Positions 36,488 to 45,954 of a DNA stretch of 64,000 nucleotides are shown piece by piece; position 1 is the first letter of the stretch, and the number at the start of each line of letters is the position of its first letter. Origin of the DNA: Pseudomonadota bacterium (GTDB lineage Bacteria; Pseudomonadota; Gammaproteobacteria; Ga0077536); NCBI GenBank assembly GCA_016719885.1, contig JADJYF010000026.1, forward strand, positions 186,001-250,000, in the 5' to 3' direction. Made by a program: the position numbers and the translations under genes. The notes under the pieces are model-generated. The model saw nothing but the letters and a program-made list of their open reading frames with translations, did not search any database and was not told the origin of the DNA.

Positions 36488-38704
36488 ATGCCCGGCGATG
36501 CCGGCGCCATGATGCATCCGCGCCGGTCTTCCCTGCCCACGGGCCTGCTGCGCACCTGCGCCGCCGCCCTGCTGCGGGTGCTGTGCCGGGTCGAGGTGCG
36601 CGGCCTCGAGCACCTGCGCGCGGCCGGTGCGCGCGTCATGCTGGTCGCCAATCATCCCTCGCTCATCGACGGCCTGCTGCTGTACCTGTTCCTGCCGCTC
36701 GAGCCGGTGTTCGCCGTCAGTCCCGCCACCGCGCGCCGACCGTGGGTACGAGCGCTGTTGCGTCTGGTCGACTGGCACGAACTCGACACCCTCAACCCCG
36801 GCGCCATCAAGTCGCTCACCCACCTGCTGCGTGACGGCCGCGCGCTCATGATCTTTCCCGAAGGCCGCGTGGCGACCAGCGCGGCGCTGATGAAAATCTA
36901 CGAAGGCGCGGCGCTCATCGCCGAGCACGCCGAGGCCGAGCTCCTGCCGGTCGCGATCGACGGTCCGCAGTATTCGCATTTCTCGGGCCTGCGCGGCAAG
37001 GTGCGGCAACGCTGCTTGCCGGCCATCACCCTGACGGTGTTGCCGGCGCGCCGCCTCGCGGTGCCAGCCGAGGCGCGCGGCAGCGAGCGGCGGGCGCGCG
37101 CCGCCGATGCGCTGCTGACCACCATGCTGGAGGTCAGCTACACGGCCGCCTTTCACCACGAGACGCTGTTCGCGGCGGTGGTGCGCGCCGGTCGCAACCA
37201 TGGCATGTCGCAATGCGTGCTGGAGGACGCCACCGGCGCGCGCCTTCGCTATCGCGATCTCCTGACCCGCGCGCTGGTGCTGGGCGGCGCGCTCACGCGA
37301 CAACTCGGCGAGCGCGAACGCGTCGGCGTGTTGTTGCCGAGCACCGCCGCCACGGTCGTCACCTTGCTCGCCTGCGCCTCGCGTGGGCGCCAGACCGCGA
37401 TGCTGAACTTCACCGCCGGCGCGCGTGGCCTCGTCACCGCCATCGAGACCGGCAACGTGCGCCTGGTGGTGACCTCGCGCGCCTTCATCCAGGGCGCCGC
37501 GCTGGAGGCCGAGGTGAGCGCCATCGAGGGCCTGGTCAAGCTCGTGTACCTCGAGGATCTGCGCGCAACTATCGGCCCGCTGGCCAAGCTCGCCGGCGCG
37601 TTGGCGGCGCGCGTGCCGCTCACCGCGCTGCGCCTGCTGGGTGGCGCGGTCGATGCCGGGCAGGCCGCCGTGGTGCTGTTCACCTCCGGCTCGGAGGGCA
37701 TCCCCAAGGGCGTGGTGCTGTCGCACGCCAACCTGCTCGCGAACTTCGCGCAGGTGCAATCGCTGCTCGATCTCACGCGTGGCGACCGCGTGCTGAACGT
37801 GCTGCCGGTATTCCACGCCTTCGGCCTGCTGGGCGGCGTACTGCTGCCCTTGCTGAAGGGCTGTCCGAGCTACCAGTACCCGAGCCCGCTCCACTACCGC
37901 CTGGTGCCCGAGCTCTGTTACGAACTGAACGTCACCTGTCTGTTCGGCACCAACACCTTTCTGCGCGCCTACGCGCAGCATGCGCACGACTTCGACATGC
38001 AGCGCATGCGTTACGTGATCGCAGGTGCCGAGAGACTCACCGACGACACCCGCGCACTGTGGGCGGAGCGCTTCGGGGTGCGCATCTTCGAAGGCTACGG
38101 CGCGACCGAAGCGAGCCCGGTGATCGCCGTCAATCATCCCCTCGCCGCGCGCCGCGGCAGCGTCGGCAGACTGCTGGCCATGACCGAACACTATCTCGAG
38201 CCGGTGGCGGGCATCGCCGAGGGCGGCGAACTGGTGGTGCGCGGTCCGAACATCATGCAGGGTTATCTCTTCCACGGCAGCGACGGCACCATCATTCCGC
38301 CGTGGACACAGCGCAACGGCGCCGGCTGGTACGCGACCGGCGACATCGTCGCGCTGGACGACGACGGCTACGTGAGCATCAAGGGCCGCGCCAAGCGCTT
38401 TGCCAAGGTTGGCGGTGAAATGGTGTCACTGGCGATCATCGAGGAGTTGGCCGCGCAACTGTGGCCGCGCGGCATACACGCCGCGCTGGCGGTGGCCGAT
38501 GCACGCAAGGGCGAACAAATCGTGCTGTTCAGCGATACCGAGGCGGTCAATCGCGCCGACCTGTTGGCGGCGCTGCGTACCGCCGCGCACAGCGAGCTGG
38601 CACTGCCGCGACACATCATCCATCACGATGCCATGCCGCTGCTCGGCTCGGGCAAGATCAACTACCCGGCGTTGCGCGAACTGTACCTGCGCCAGCAGGC
38701 CTGA
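36488..38704 (+). CDS. aas: Aas-like acyltransferase / acyl-ACP synthetase
   Basis: A 738-residue two-domain protein that reacylates lysophospholipids. The N domain (about 1-220) is a PlsC-type acyltransferase with NHPSLID (HX4D) near 56 and FPEGRV. The C domain is an AMP-forming ligase with LFTSGSEGIPKG near 397, YGATEASP and the hinge ATGDIVALDDDG. E. coli Aas couples both activities on the inner membrane; no MFS/LplT domain is fused here. Start could be any of three nearby ATGs (36488, 36509, 36512). Confidence 0.87.
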   Translation: MPGDAGAMMHPRRSSLPTGLLRTCAAALLRVLCRVEVRGLEHLRAAGARVMLVANHPSLIDGLLLYLFLPLEPVFAVSPATARRPWVRALLRLVDWHELDTLNPGAIKSLTHLLRDGRALMIFPEGRVATSAALMKIYEGAALIAEHAEAELLPVAIDGPQYSHFSGLRGKVRQRCLPAITLTVLPARRLAVPAEARGSERRARAADALLTTMLEVSYTAAFHHETLFAAVVRAGRNHGMSQCVLEDATGARLRYRDLLTRALVLGGALTRQLGERERVGVLLPSTAATVVTLLACASRGRQTAMLNFTAGARGLVTAIETGNVRLVVTSRAFIQGAALEAEVSAIEGLVKLVYLEDLRATIGPLAKLAGALAARVPLTALRLLGGAVDAGQAAVVLFTSGSEGIPKGVVLSHANLLANFAQVQSLLDLTRGDRVLNVLPVFHAFGLLGGVLLPLLKGCPSYQYPSPLHYRLVPELCYELNVTCLFGTNTFLRAYAQHAHDFDMQRMRYVIAGAERLTDDTRALWAERFGVRIFEGYGATEASPVIAVNHPLAARRGSVGRLLAMTEHYLEPVAGIAEGGELVVRGPNIMQGYLFHGSDGTIIPPWTQRNGAGWYATGDIVALDDDGYVSIKGRAKRFAKVGGEMVSLAIIEELAAQLWPRGIHAALAVADARKGEQIVLFSDTEAVNRADLLAALRTAAHSELALPRHIIHHDAMPLLGSGKINYPALRELYLRQQA

Positions 38705-38725
38705 ACGCGCCGCGCTGGCGCCGCC

Positions 38726-39517
38726 TCAGTGCGACTGGATGGAATTGCCGTTGATGGTGGCGTCGTAATCCATGAACTTCACGTCGTAGGTGCCGCGCTT
38801 CAAGATCTTGGCCACCTCTTCGTCGTTCACGTAGCCCGCCACGTAGGTCAGCAGTTCCTTGTCGCTCTTGCCGAACTCGGCGCGGTGCTCCTCGAAGATC
38901 TTGGACAGCTTGGCGGCCTGCAGGGCGGCGGAGAAACGGTTGCGACGCTTGTCGTTGATGAAGTCACGGGCCGCCGCTTCGAGCTGCTGATCGACTTGTT
39001 CGCCGGTGAAGGCCTGCGAACGCAGCTTGGGCGCCGACGAGGTGGCCGGCACGATGCCGAAATACACGCGCGGGTCCTTGAACTTGCGCAGGATGTCGCC
39101 TTCGATGGCATTGAGATCGAAGCCGCGGCCGCCGATCTTGATGTTGCTGCCGAAGAAGGTCATGTGATCCATCATGCCGTTGGGCGATTTGCCGTCGATG
39201 ATGTTCTTGATCACCAGCGCGTTGTAGACGTTCAGCCAGAAAGCGAGCTTTTCCTTGTCGTCGGTCAGCGAGTCGAGATTGAACTCGGCCAGCGATTCGA
39301 GGTACTTGGTGAAGCGCACGTTGCGCGCGATGGCGGGATAATCGACGTAGCCATCCTTGACGTGCTCGGACACCACGCCGTCGAACAGCGCGTTCAAGGC
39401 GCGCGAATCGGCGGCCTGGGCAACGCTGGCGGTGACCAGCAACAGGCCAAGCGCGAGGAATCGGCCGGCCAGCACGAGGGAGTTCAATGATGCCTTCACT
39501 GGAGTTACCTGTGTCAT
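38726..39517 (-). CDS. DUF547 periplasmic protein
   Basis: A 263-residue protein with a cleavable signal peptide (hydrophobic LVLAGRFLALGLLLVTASV, cleavage after AQA). DUF547 signatures are DYPAIARN, EKLAFWLNVYNALVIKNII and DPRVYFGIVPATSSAPKLR. DUF547 proteins have no established activity. It is convergent with aas and divergent from the VTT/reductase gene. Confidence 0.87.
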   Translation of the reverse strand: MTQVTPVKASLNSLVLAGRFLALGLLLVTASVAQAADSRALNALFDGVVSEHVKDGYVDYPAIARNVRFTKYLESLAEFNLDSLTDDKEKLAFWLNVYNALVIKNIIDGKSPNGMMDHMTFFGSNIKIGGRGFDLNAIEGDILRKFKDPRVYFGIVPATSSAPKLRSQAFTGEQVDQQLEAAARDFINDKRRNRFSAALQAAKLSKIFEEHRAEFGKSDKELLTYVAGYVNDEEVAKILKRGTYDVKFMDYDATINGNSIQSH

Positions 39518-39673
39518 GAACGAATTTCAGCTTGGGCGCCAACGGTCAGCGTCGAGTACCGAGCCGTGCCGGCGCCGCGGCGCGCGGCGTGGCCGATGGG
39601 CCCGCCCCGGTCCGCGGGCGGCAGTGTACACGACTCCCTTCGACGTGGCCGCGCGCCGGCCCGGTCGCGCGCC

Positions 39674-41824
39674 GTGAGCCGCGGGCGGGCGGCGCTGCTG
39701 GCAGCGCTGGTCATCGGCGTGCTGGCGATACTGGCCCTGGATCCCGGCGCCTACCTCAACCTCGCCACCCTGAAAGCACAGCAGGCGCGACTCGCGACTT
39801 GGGTCAGCGCCGACCGCGGCACGGCCATGGCCTGGGGCTTTGCCACCTACGTGCTGGTGACGGCGCTGTCGATCCCCGGCGCGGCGGTCATGACCCTCGC
39901 CGCCGGCGCGCTGTTCGGGTTCACATGGGGCACGCTGCTGGTGTCCTTCGCCAGCACGCTGGGCGCGACCTGCGCCTTCCTGGTGGCGCGCCACGTGCTG
40001 CGCGGCGCGGTGCAGGCGCGCTTCGGCCATCGGCTCGAGGCCATCAACCGTCGTATTCGCAGCGACGGGCCATCCTACCTGTTGAGCCTGCGCCTGGTGC
40101 CGCTGTTCCCGTTCGTGGTGGTCAACGTGGTAATGGCCTTGACGCCGATCCGCGTGCGCGACTTCATGCACTACAGCCAGCTCGGCATGCTGCCGGCGAC
40201 CATGGTGTACGTGAACGCCGGCACGCAGCTCGCGCGCGTCGAATCCCTCGGCGATGTGCTGACGACGCCGGTGCTGGTGTCGTTGCTGCTGCTGGGCCTG
40301 TTTCCATTGCTGGCCACGCACCTGCGGGACGCGCTCAAGCGTCGACGTTTCCTCGCCGACCATCCGCCACCGGCGCAGGTCGATCGCAACGTGATCGTGA
40401 TCGGCGCCGGCTCGGCCGGGCTGGTGGCGGCGCTGATCGGCGCCAGCCTGCGCGCCAAGGTCACGCTCGTCGAGCAGCAACGCATGGGCGGCGACTGTCT
40501 CAATACCGGCTGCGTGCCATCCAAGGCGCTGTTGAAAGTGGCGCGGCAGGTGCACCAGGCGCGCCATGCCGCGCGCCTCGGCATTCGTCACATGAGCGTC
40601 GAGTTCGATTTCGCCGACATCATGGCGCGGGTGCGCGAGGTCATCGCCGAGATTGCGCCCCATGATTCGGTGGCGCGCTTCGAAAGCCTCGGCGTCGAGT
40701 GCATACAAGGCAACGCGCGGCTGCTGTCACCCTACCGCGTGGCGGTGGGTGAGCGCGAGATGTCGGCGCGCGCCATCATTCTCGCCACCGGCGCCGAGCC
40801 CCACGTGCCGCCCATCCCGGGACTCGACGCGATTGCCTATCTCACTTCCGACACGCTGTGGGATCTGCGGCGCCTGCCGCCGCGCCTGCTGGTGCTGGGC
40901 GGCGGCCCTATCGGGTGCGAGCTGGCGCAGGCCTTCGCGCGGCTCGGCAGCGAAGTGACGGTGGTCGACATGGCGGCGCAACTATTGCCGCGCGAGGATG
41001 ACGAAGTCGGCGCGCTGCTGGCCGAGGTCTTTCGCGACGAAGGCATACGGGTCGAGCTCAACGCGCGCGCCACGCGCTTCGTCAGCGACGACGACGGCCG
41101 CACCCTCATGTGCGAGCGCACCGACGGCGACCAGCGCCACGGTTTCAGCGTGGCTTTCGATGAAGTCATCATCGCGCTTGGTCGACGCCCGCGGGTGCAA
41201 GGCTTCGGCCTGGAAGAACTCGGCGTGCCGCTCACCGACAACGGCGCGCTGGCGGTCAACGATTATCTCGAAACCCATCTGCCCAGCGTGTTTGCCTGCG
41301 GCGACGTGGCGGGCCCTTACCAGTTCACCCACGCCGCTTCGCACCAGGCCTGGTACGCGACCGTCAATGCCTTGTTCGGCAACCTCAAGCGTTTCGCCGT
41401 CGATTACCGCGTCATGCCCTGGTGCACCTTCGTCGATCCGGAAGTGGCGCGCGTCGGCCTCAACGAGCGGGAAGCGCGCGCGCGGGGCATCGCCTTTGAA
41501 GTCACGCGCTACCCGCTCGCCGAACTCGATCGCGCCATCGCCGACGGCGCCACGCAAGGATTCGTCAAGGTGCTGACACCGCCCGGCAGCGACCGCATCC
41601 TCGGCGTGACCATCGTCGGCGAGCATGCCGGCGAGATGATTGCCGAGTTCGTGCTGGCCATGAAGCACGGGCTCGGCCTCGGCAAGATCCTCGGCACCAT
41701 CCATGTCTACCCGACGCTGGCCGAGGCCAACAAGATGGCGGCCGGCGCCTGGCGTCGCGCGCATGCCTGGCCGCGCGTGATGGGGTGGCTGGCGCGCTAC
41801 CACGCGTGGCGGCGCGAGGGCTGA
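39674..41824 (+). CDS. VTT (DedA/TVP38) membrane domain fused to flavin disulfide reductase
   Basis: A 716-residue protein from GTG 39674; ATGs at 39596 and 39566 would add basic N-terminal residues. Residues ~1-225 form a VTT/SNARE-associated membrane domain (SIPGAAVMTLAAGALFG, LRLVPLFPFVVVN). The rest is a class I pyridine-nucleotide disulfide oxidoreductase like mercuric reductase: FAD motif VIGAGSAGLVAAL, redox pair in GGDCLNTGCVPSK, NAD motif LGGGPIGCELAQAF, C-terminal dimer domain with His region. It joins a transporter-like domain to a redox enzyme; electron acceptor unknown. Confidence 0.88.
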   Translation: MSRGRAALLAALVIGVLAILALDPGAYLNLATLKAQQARLATWVSADRGTAMAWGFATYVLVTALSIPGAAVMTLAAGALFGFTWGTLLVSFASTLGATCAFLVARHVLRGAVQARFGHRLEAINRRIRSDGPSYLLSLRLVPLFPFVVVNVVMALTPIRVRDFMHYSQLGMLPATMVYVNAGTQLARVESLGDVLTTPVLVSLLLLGLFPLLATHLRDALKRRRFLADHPPPAQVDRNVIVIGAGSAGLVAALIGASLRAKVTLVEQQRMGGDCLNTGCVPSKALLKVARQVHQARHAARLGIRHMSVEFDFADIMARVREVIAEIAPHDSVARFESLGVECIQGNARLLSPYRVAVGEREMSARAIILATGAEPHVPPIPGLDAIAYLTSDTLWDLRRLPPRLLVLGGGPIGCELAQAFARLGSEVTVVDMAAQLLPREDDEVGALLAEVFRDEGIRVELNARATRFVSDDDGRTLMCERTDGDQRHGFSVAFDEVIIALGRRPRVQGFGLEELGVPLTDNGALAVNDYLETHLPSVFACGDVAGPYQFTHAASHQAWYATVNALFGNLKRFAVDYRVMPWCTFVDPEVARVGLNEREARARGIAFEVTRYPLAELDRAIADGATQGFVKVLTPPGSDRILGVTIVGEHAGEMIAEFVLAMKHGLGLGKILGTIHVYPTLAEANKMAAGAWRRAHAWPRVMGWLARYHAWRREG

Positions 41825-41891
41825 GCGCGGCGACACCTTTCGAGCGCCCGCGCCCAGCGTTTATCATCCCGCCATCCCACAGGTCGACATC

Positions 41892-42407
41892 ATGCACACC
41901 ATCATCCAGCACATCCGCGACGTGGCGGATTTCCCCAAGCCCGGCATCCTGTTCAAGGACCTGACGCCGCTCTTGCGCAACCACGAAGCCTTGGCCTATG
42001 CCTGCCGCGAACTGGTCAAACCGTTTCGCGACGCGGGCGTGACGGCGGTGCTGGGCATGGAGGCGCGCGGCTTCGTGTTCGGCGCGCTGGCGGCCAATGA
42101 ACTCCAGGTCGGCTTCGTGCCGCTGCGCAAACCCGGCAAGCTGCCGGCGGCCACCAGTTCGGTGCGCTACGACCTCGAATACGGCAGCGCCGAGTTGCAC
42201 ATGCATGACGATGCCATCGGGCCCGGCGACACCGTGCTGCTGGTCGACGATCTCATCGCGACCGGTGGCACCGCCGCCGCCAGTCTCGAACTCGCGCGCC
42301 GCGCCGGCGCCAAAGTCGCGGGCTGCGCATTCGTGGTCGAGCTCGATTTCCTCGGCGGTCGCGCCGCGCTCGGCGACTGCCGCGTGCATTCCCTGGTGCA
42401 TTACTGA
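41892..42407 (+). CDS. apt: Adenine phosphoribosyltransferase
   Basis: A 171-residue salvage enzyme, adenine + PRPP to AMP. FPKPGILFKDLTPLL at the start, GMEARGFVFGALAA, and the PRPP-binding LLVDDLIATGGTAAA near 120 are diagnostic. The next gene starts immediately after the stop. Confidence 0.96.
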   Translation: MHTIIQHIRDVADFPKPGILFKDLTPLLRNHEALAYACRELVKPFRDAGVTAVLGMEARGFVFGALAANELQVGFVPLRKPGKLPAATSSVRYDLEYGSAELHMHDDAIGPGDTVLLVDDLIATGGTAAASLELARRAGAKVAGCAFVVELDFLGGRAALGDCRVHSLVHY

Positions 42408-43027
42408 TTGAACGCCGACGACCTCAGCGCGCAGGCGGTCCTCGACTTCTGGTTTGCCGGCGTCGGCGACGATGCCGACGCGCTCGCGGCGCGCAACAAG
42501 GTTTGGTACAGCACGAATCCGCGCTTCGACGACGAGATTCGCCAACGCTTCGGTGGGCTGGTCGAGGCGGCCGAGCGCGGCGAACTCAAGCTGTGGAAGC
42601 TGAGCCCGGCCGGCACGCTGGCCCTGATCGTGGTGTGCGACCAGTTCCCGCGTAACATCCATCGCGCCACGCCGCGCGCCTTTGCGCTCGATGCGCGCGC
42701 CCAGGCGCTGGCGCGCGATGGCGTGGCGCAAGGCATAGACCGCGCCCTCGGCGTCGCCGAGCGCAGTTTTTCTACCTGCCGTTCGAGCATGCCGAAGACC
42801 GCGAAGCGCAGGCGCGCTCGCTGCGCTGCTTCGAACAGCTGCACGCCGACGCGCCCGTCGCACTCAAGGATTTCACCGCCGATGCGCTGCACTGGTCGCG
42901 CGATCATCACGACATCGTGGCGCGCTTCGGACGCTTCCCGCATCGCAACCTGGTGCTTGATCGCGAATCGACGCCGGACGAACTCGCGTTCCTCGCCGCC
43001 CATCGCAATCACTACGGGCAGGGCTGA
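42408..43027 (+). pseudogene. DUF924 family protein with single-base frameshift
   Basis: The start TTG directly abuts the apt stop. Residues 1-120 are a good DUF924 N part (VLDFWFAG, VVCDQFPRNIHRATPRAF, VAQGIDRALGVAERSF). At the T-run 42767-42771 the frame breaks; the -1 frame then gives FYLPFEHAEDREAQARSL and continues to HRNHYGQG and TGA 43027. Restoring one T joins the halves into about 206 residues. Either a recent mutation or a homopolymer error in the consensus. DUF924 function is unknown. Confidence 0.85.
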
Positions 43028-43030
43028 AGC

Positions 43031-43810
43031 ATGTGCCTGGTACTCATCGCGCATCGCGCCTGCCCCGGCTATCGGCTGATCGTCGCCGCCAACCGTGATG
43101 AATTCCACGGCCGACCGACCGCCGCCGCGGCCCACTGGCAGGATCATCCCGACATCGTCGCCGGTCGCGACCTGGAAGGCGGCGGCACGTGGCTCGGCAT
43201 GCACGTCGATGGGCGCTTCGCGACCGTGACCAACGTGCGCTCCGGCCATGCCGTGCGGCGCGGACCGCGCTCACGCGGACTCATCGTCACCGACTTCCTG
43301 CTCGGCGACAGCGACGCCCACGCGCACGCGCGGCAGCTCATGACGAGCGCGCGCGACTACGACGGCTTCAATCTGCTGAGTTGGGACGGCGAGCAGCTCG
43401 CGTGGCTGTCCAACCAGGTCGAGGCGCCACGGCTCCTGGCGCCCGGCGTGCACACCTTGAGCAATGCGCTGCTCGACACCGCCTGGCCCAAGACCGACCG
43501 GCTGCGTCATGCCTTCAATCGCGTCATGGCCGAGCATGCACACGACCCGATCACGGGCCTGCTGGCGGTGTTGCGCGACAACACGCGCGCCGCCGACGAA
43601 CATCTGCCCGACACCGGCATCGGCCACGAGCGCGAGAGCTGGTTGTCGTCGATCTTCATCGAGGGCGCCGGCTATGGCACGCGCTGTTCGAGCGTGTTGA
43701 CCATCAGCGACGCGGGTCACGTGAGTTTCCATGAACGTCGCTACGACGGCCACGCCGAGATCAGCGGCGACAGTCGCTTCGAGTTTGAACTGCCCGCGAG
43801 CCGCGGTTAG
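43031..43810 (+). CDS. NRDE family protein (TANGO2-like)
   Basis: A 259-residue protein with the family's MCLVLIAH start, the name-giving AANRDEFHGRPT near 18-30, GRDLEGGGTWLG and ATVTNVR. Bacterial NRDE proteins have no proven activity; the eukaryotic relative TANGO2 is linked to heme and lipid handling. It starts 3 bases after the DUF924 stop and is followed after 12 bases by egtB. Confidence 0.9.
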   Translation: MCLVLIAHRACPGYRLIVAANRDEFHGRPTAAAAHWQDHPDIVAGRDLEGGGTWLGMHVDGRFATVTNVRSGHAVRRGPRSRGLIVTDFLLGDSDAHAHARQLMTSARDYDGFNLLSWDGEQLAWLSNQVEAPRLLAPGVHTLSNALLDTAWPKTDRLRHAFNRVMAEHAHDPITGLLAVLRDNTRAADEHLPDTGIGHERESWLSSIFIEGAGYGTRCSSVLTISDAGHVSFHERRYDGHAEISGDSRFEFELPASRG

Positions 43811-43822
43811 CATCAAAACACC

Positions 43823-45094
43823 ATGCCGAATTCCGCCCGCCAATTGAGCCCGTCAGCGCCCGCCGCATCGCTGGCGCAGCGTTACGCCGAGGTGCGCGCG
43901 CGCTCGCTGGCGCTGGTCGCGCCGCTGTCCGCGGAAGACGCCTGCGTGCAGGCCATGCCCGACACCAGTCCCGCCAAGTGGCACCTGGCGCACGTCACCT
44001 GGTTTTTCGAGACTTTCCTGCTCGAGGCGCGCGAAGCGAATTTCAAGGCTTTTCACCCGGCATTCCGTGAGCTGTTCAATTCCTACTACAACGCGGTCGG
44101 CAGGCAATTTCCGCGGCCCCAGCGCGGTCTGCTGACGCGGCCTTCATTGGCGCAAGTGCTCGCCTACCGCGCCGACGTCGATGCGCGCATGGCGCGCATC
44201 ATTGCCGATGCCGACGCGACCACCGTCGCGCTCATCGAACTCGGTCTGAATCACGAACAGCAGCACCAGGAGCTGCTGTTGATGGACATCAAGTATCTCT
44301 TGTCGCTCAATCCGCTGGCGCCGGCCTACCGCGAGACGGCGCCGCCACCCTCCGCGCCGGCCGAGCCACTGCGCTGGCACGCGCAGACCGGCGCCATCGT
44401 GCGTGTTGGCCATGACGGCGCGGGGTTTCATTTCGACAACGAAACGCCGCGTCACGACGCGCTGCTTGCGCCCCACGCGCTGGCCTCGCGCCTGGTCAGC
44501 AACGGTGAATACCTCGCCTTCATGCGCGACGGCGGCTACCAGCGCGCCACGCTGTGGCTGGCCGATGGCTGGGCAAGCTGTCAGCGCGAAGCCTGGCAGG
44601 CGCCGCAGTACTGGCGCGAAGTCGATGGCGCGTGGTTCGAATTCACGCTTTGCGGTCTGCACCCGCTCGATGTCGACGCGCCGGTCTGCCACGTCAGTCA
44701 CTACGAAGCCGATGCCTATGCGCAATGGGCTGACGCGCGTCTGCCAACCGAGTTCGAATGGGAAGCGGCCGCCGCCGCCACGCCGCCGCTCGCCAGCGAC
44801 GATGATGAAGGGCAACACCTGCATCCGCGCGCCACGCGCAGCGGCGCGGCGTTCGACGACCTGTTCGGCGCGGTGTGGCAATGGACGCGCTCCGCCTACC
44901 TGCCCTACCCCGCTTTCAAGGCGCCGGCCGGCGCCGTCGGCGAGTACAACGGCAAGTTCATGAGCAACCAGGTGGTCTTGAAAGGCAGTTGCTGCGCGAC
45001 GCCGGCGGGACATGCGCGCGCCAGCTATCGCAATTTCTTCTACGCGCACCAGCGCTGGCCGTTCACGGGCATACGCCTGGCGCGGGATGCGTGA
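43823..45094 (+). CDS. egtB: Ergothioneine biosynthesis protein EgtB-like sulfoxide synthase
   Basis: A 423-residue non-heme iron enzyme that joins a thiol donor to hercynine in ergothioneine synthesis. The DinB_2 N domain carries WHLAHVTWFFE and the iron triad in NHEQQHQE. The C-terminal FGE-sulfatase domain includes VCHVSHYEADAYAQWA, RLPTEFEWE and VLKGSCCATPAGHARASYRNFF. No egtD (histidine methyltransferase) is adjacent. Related OvoA/SenA-type activities cannot be excluded. Confidence 0.87.
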   Translation: MPNSARQLSPSAPAASLAQRYAEVRARSLALVAPLSAEDACVQAMPDTSPAKWHLAHVTWFFETFLLEAREANFKAFHPAFRELFNSYYNAVGRQFPRPQRGLLTRPSLAQVLAYRADVDARMARIIADADATTVALIELGLNHEQQHQELLLMDIKYLLSLNPLAPAYRETAPPPSAPAEPLRWHAQTGAIVRVGHDGAGFHFDNETPRHDALLAPHALASRLVSNGEYLAFMRDGGYQRATLWLADGWASCQREAWQAPQYWREVDGAWFEFTLCGLHPLDVDAPVCHVSHYEADAYAQWADARLPTEFEWEAAAAATPPLASDDDEGQHLHPRATRSGAAFDDLFGAVWQWTRSAYLPYPAFKAPAGAVGEYNGKFMSNQVVLKGSCCATPAGHARASYRNFFYAHQRWPFTGIRLARDA

Positions 45095-45110
45095 GGGCTT
45101 GATTGCCAGC

Positions 45111-45173
45111 GTGCGAATGAATTCGCACCTACACGGGCGGCGTCATTCTTTGTAGGTGCGAATTCATTCGCAC
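45111..45173. repeat. REP pair, GTAG family (inward GTAG)
   Basis: Two 23-base units in perfect inverted orientation (45111-45133 and 45151-45173), 17 bases apart. Each unit reads GTAG + GTGCGAA-TTCA-TTCGCAC, a 7-bp hairpin with TTCA loop. The GTAG ends face each other. It lies between convergent egtB and the SDR gene, a usual REP location. Confidence 0.9.
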
Positions 45174-45192
45174 ACAGGAACCCGCCGTCCCT

Positions 45193-45954
45193 CTAACTGC
45201 TCAAGCCGCCATTGACCTTCAAGGTCTGCCCGGTGATGAAGGCCGCTTCGTCGGAACACAGGAACAGCGCCGCCGCCGCCACGTCCTCCGGCGTGCCGAA
45301 GCGCGCGAGCGGGGTCTGGGCGATGACGCGGTCGCGATACTCCGGCGCCATCTCCGTTTCGGCGAACGCCGTCGTGATCCAGCCCGGCGCCACTTCGTTG
45401 ACGCGCACGCTTGGCGCCACGCTGCGCGCGAACGAGCGCGTGAAACCGGTGACGCCGGCCTTGGTCGCGGCGAACATCTCGGGATGGCGTTCGGCCATGC
45501 CGCGTAGCGCCAGATCCCAGGACATGTTGAGGATCACGCCCTGCCCTTGCGCCTGCATGCGCGGCGCCACCGCCCACGCGCACAGCATGGTGCCGCGCAG
45601 GTCGACATCGATGAGACTGGCGAGCTTGGCGAGATCGCTGCCCTTGGCGCCGTCGCCGGTCAGGATGTCGGCGCCGGCGATGTTGGCCCAGATGTCGATG
45701 CCGCCCAGCAGGCGCACGGCTTCATCGACGAGGCGATCAATCGCCAAGGGCTGCGCGACATCGGCCTGCACCGCATGGGCGCGACCGCCATCGGCCTCGA
45801 TGTCGCTGACCACCGCCGTCGCGCGCTCCACCGAACGCGCGTAGTTGACCACCACCGTCGCGCCTTCGCGCGCGAAGGCCAGCGCCACGGCGCGACCGAT
45901 GCCGCTGCTGGCGCCCGTCACCACCGCGCGCTTGCCGAGCAGGCGCAGGCTCAT
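45193..45954 (-). CDS. SDR-family oxidoreductase lacking the catalytic tyrosine
   Basis: A 253-residue classical SDR. The cofactor motif TGASSGIGRAV is at 13-23 and NIAGADI near 91. The active-site segment reads EMFAATKAG where YxxxK is expected, so Tyr is replaced by Phe while Lys stays. VAPGWITTAF and FITGQTLKVNGG are intact. Loss of the general acid suggests altered chemistry or a non-catalytic role. Its ATG overlaps the pgm stop (ATGA), so it is coupled to pgm. Confidence 0.88.
   Translation of the reverse strand: MSLRLLGKRAVVTGASSGIGRAVALAFAREGATVVVNYARSVERATAVVSDIEADGGRAHAVQADVAQPLAIDRLVDEAVRLLGGIDIWANIAGADILTGDGAKGSDLAKLASLIDVDLRGTMLCAWAVAPRMQAQGQGVILNMSWDLALRGMAERHPEMFAATKAGVTGFTRSFARSVAPSVRVNEVAPGWITTAFAETEMAPEYRDRVIAQTPLARFGTPEDVAAAALFLCSDEAAFITGQTLKVNGGLSS

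Noticed and set aside
36431..38275. 614-codon minus-strand frame opposite aas
   Set aside because: Low-complexity His/Gln/Arg translation antisense to an intact two-domain enzyme.
42760..42780. DUF924 break as programmed frameshifting
   Set aside because: The T-run does not form a slippery heptamer in the zero frame and the gene is a single conserved domain; mutation or error is simpler.
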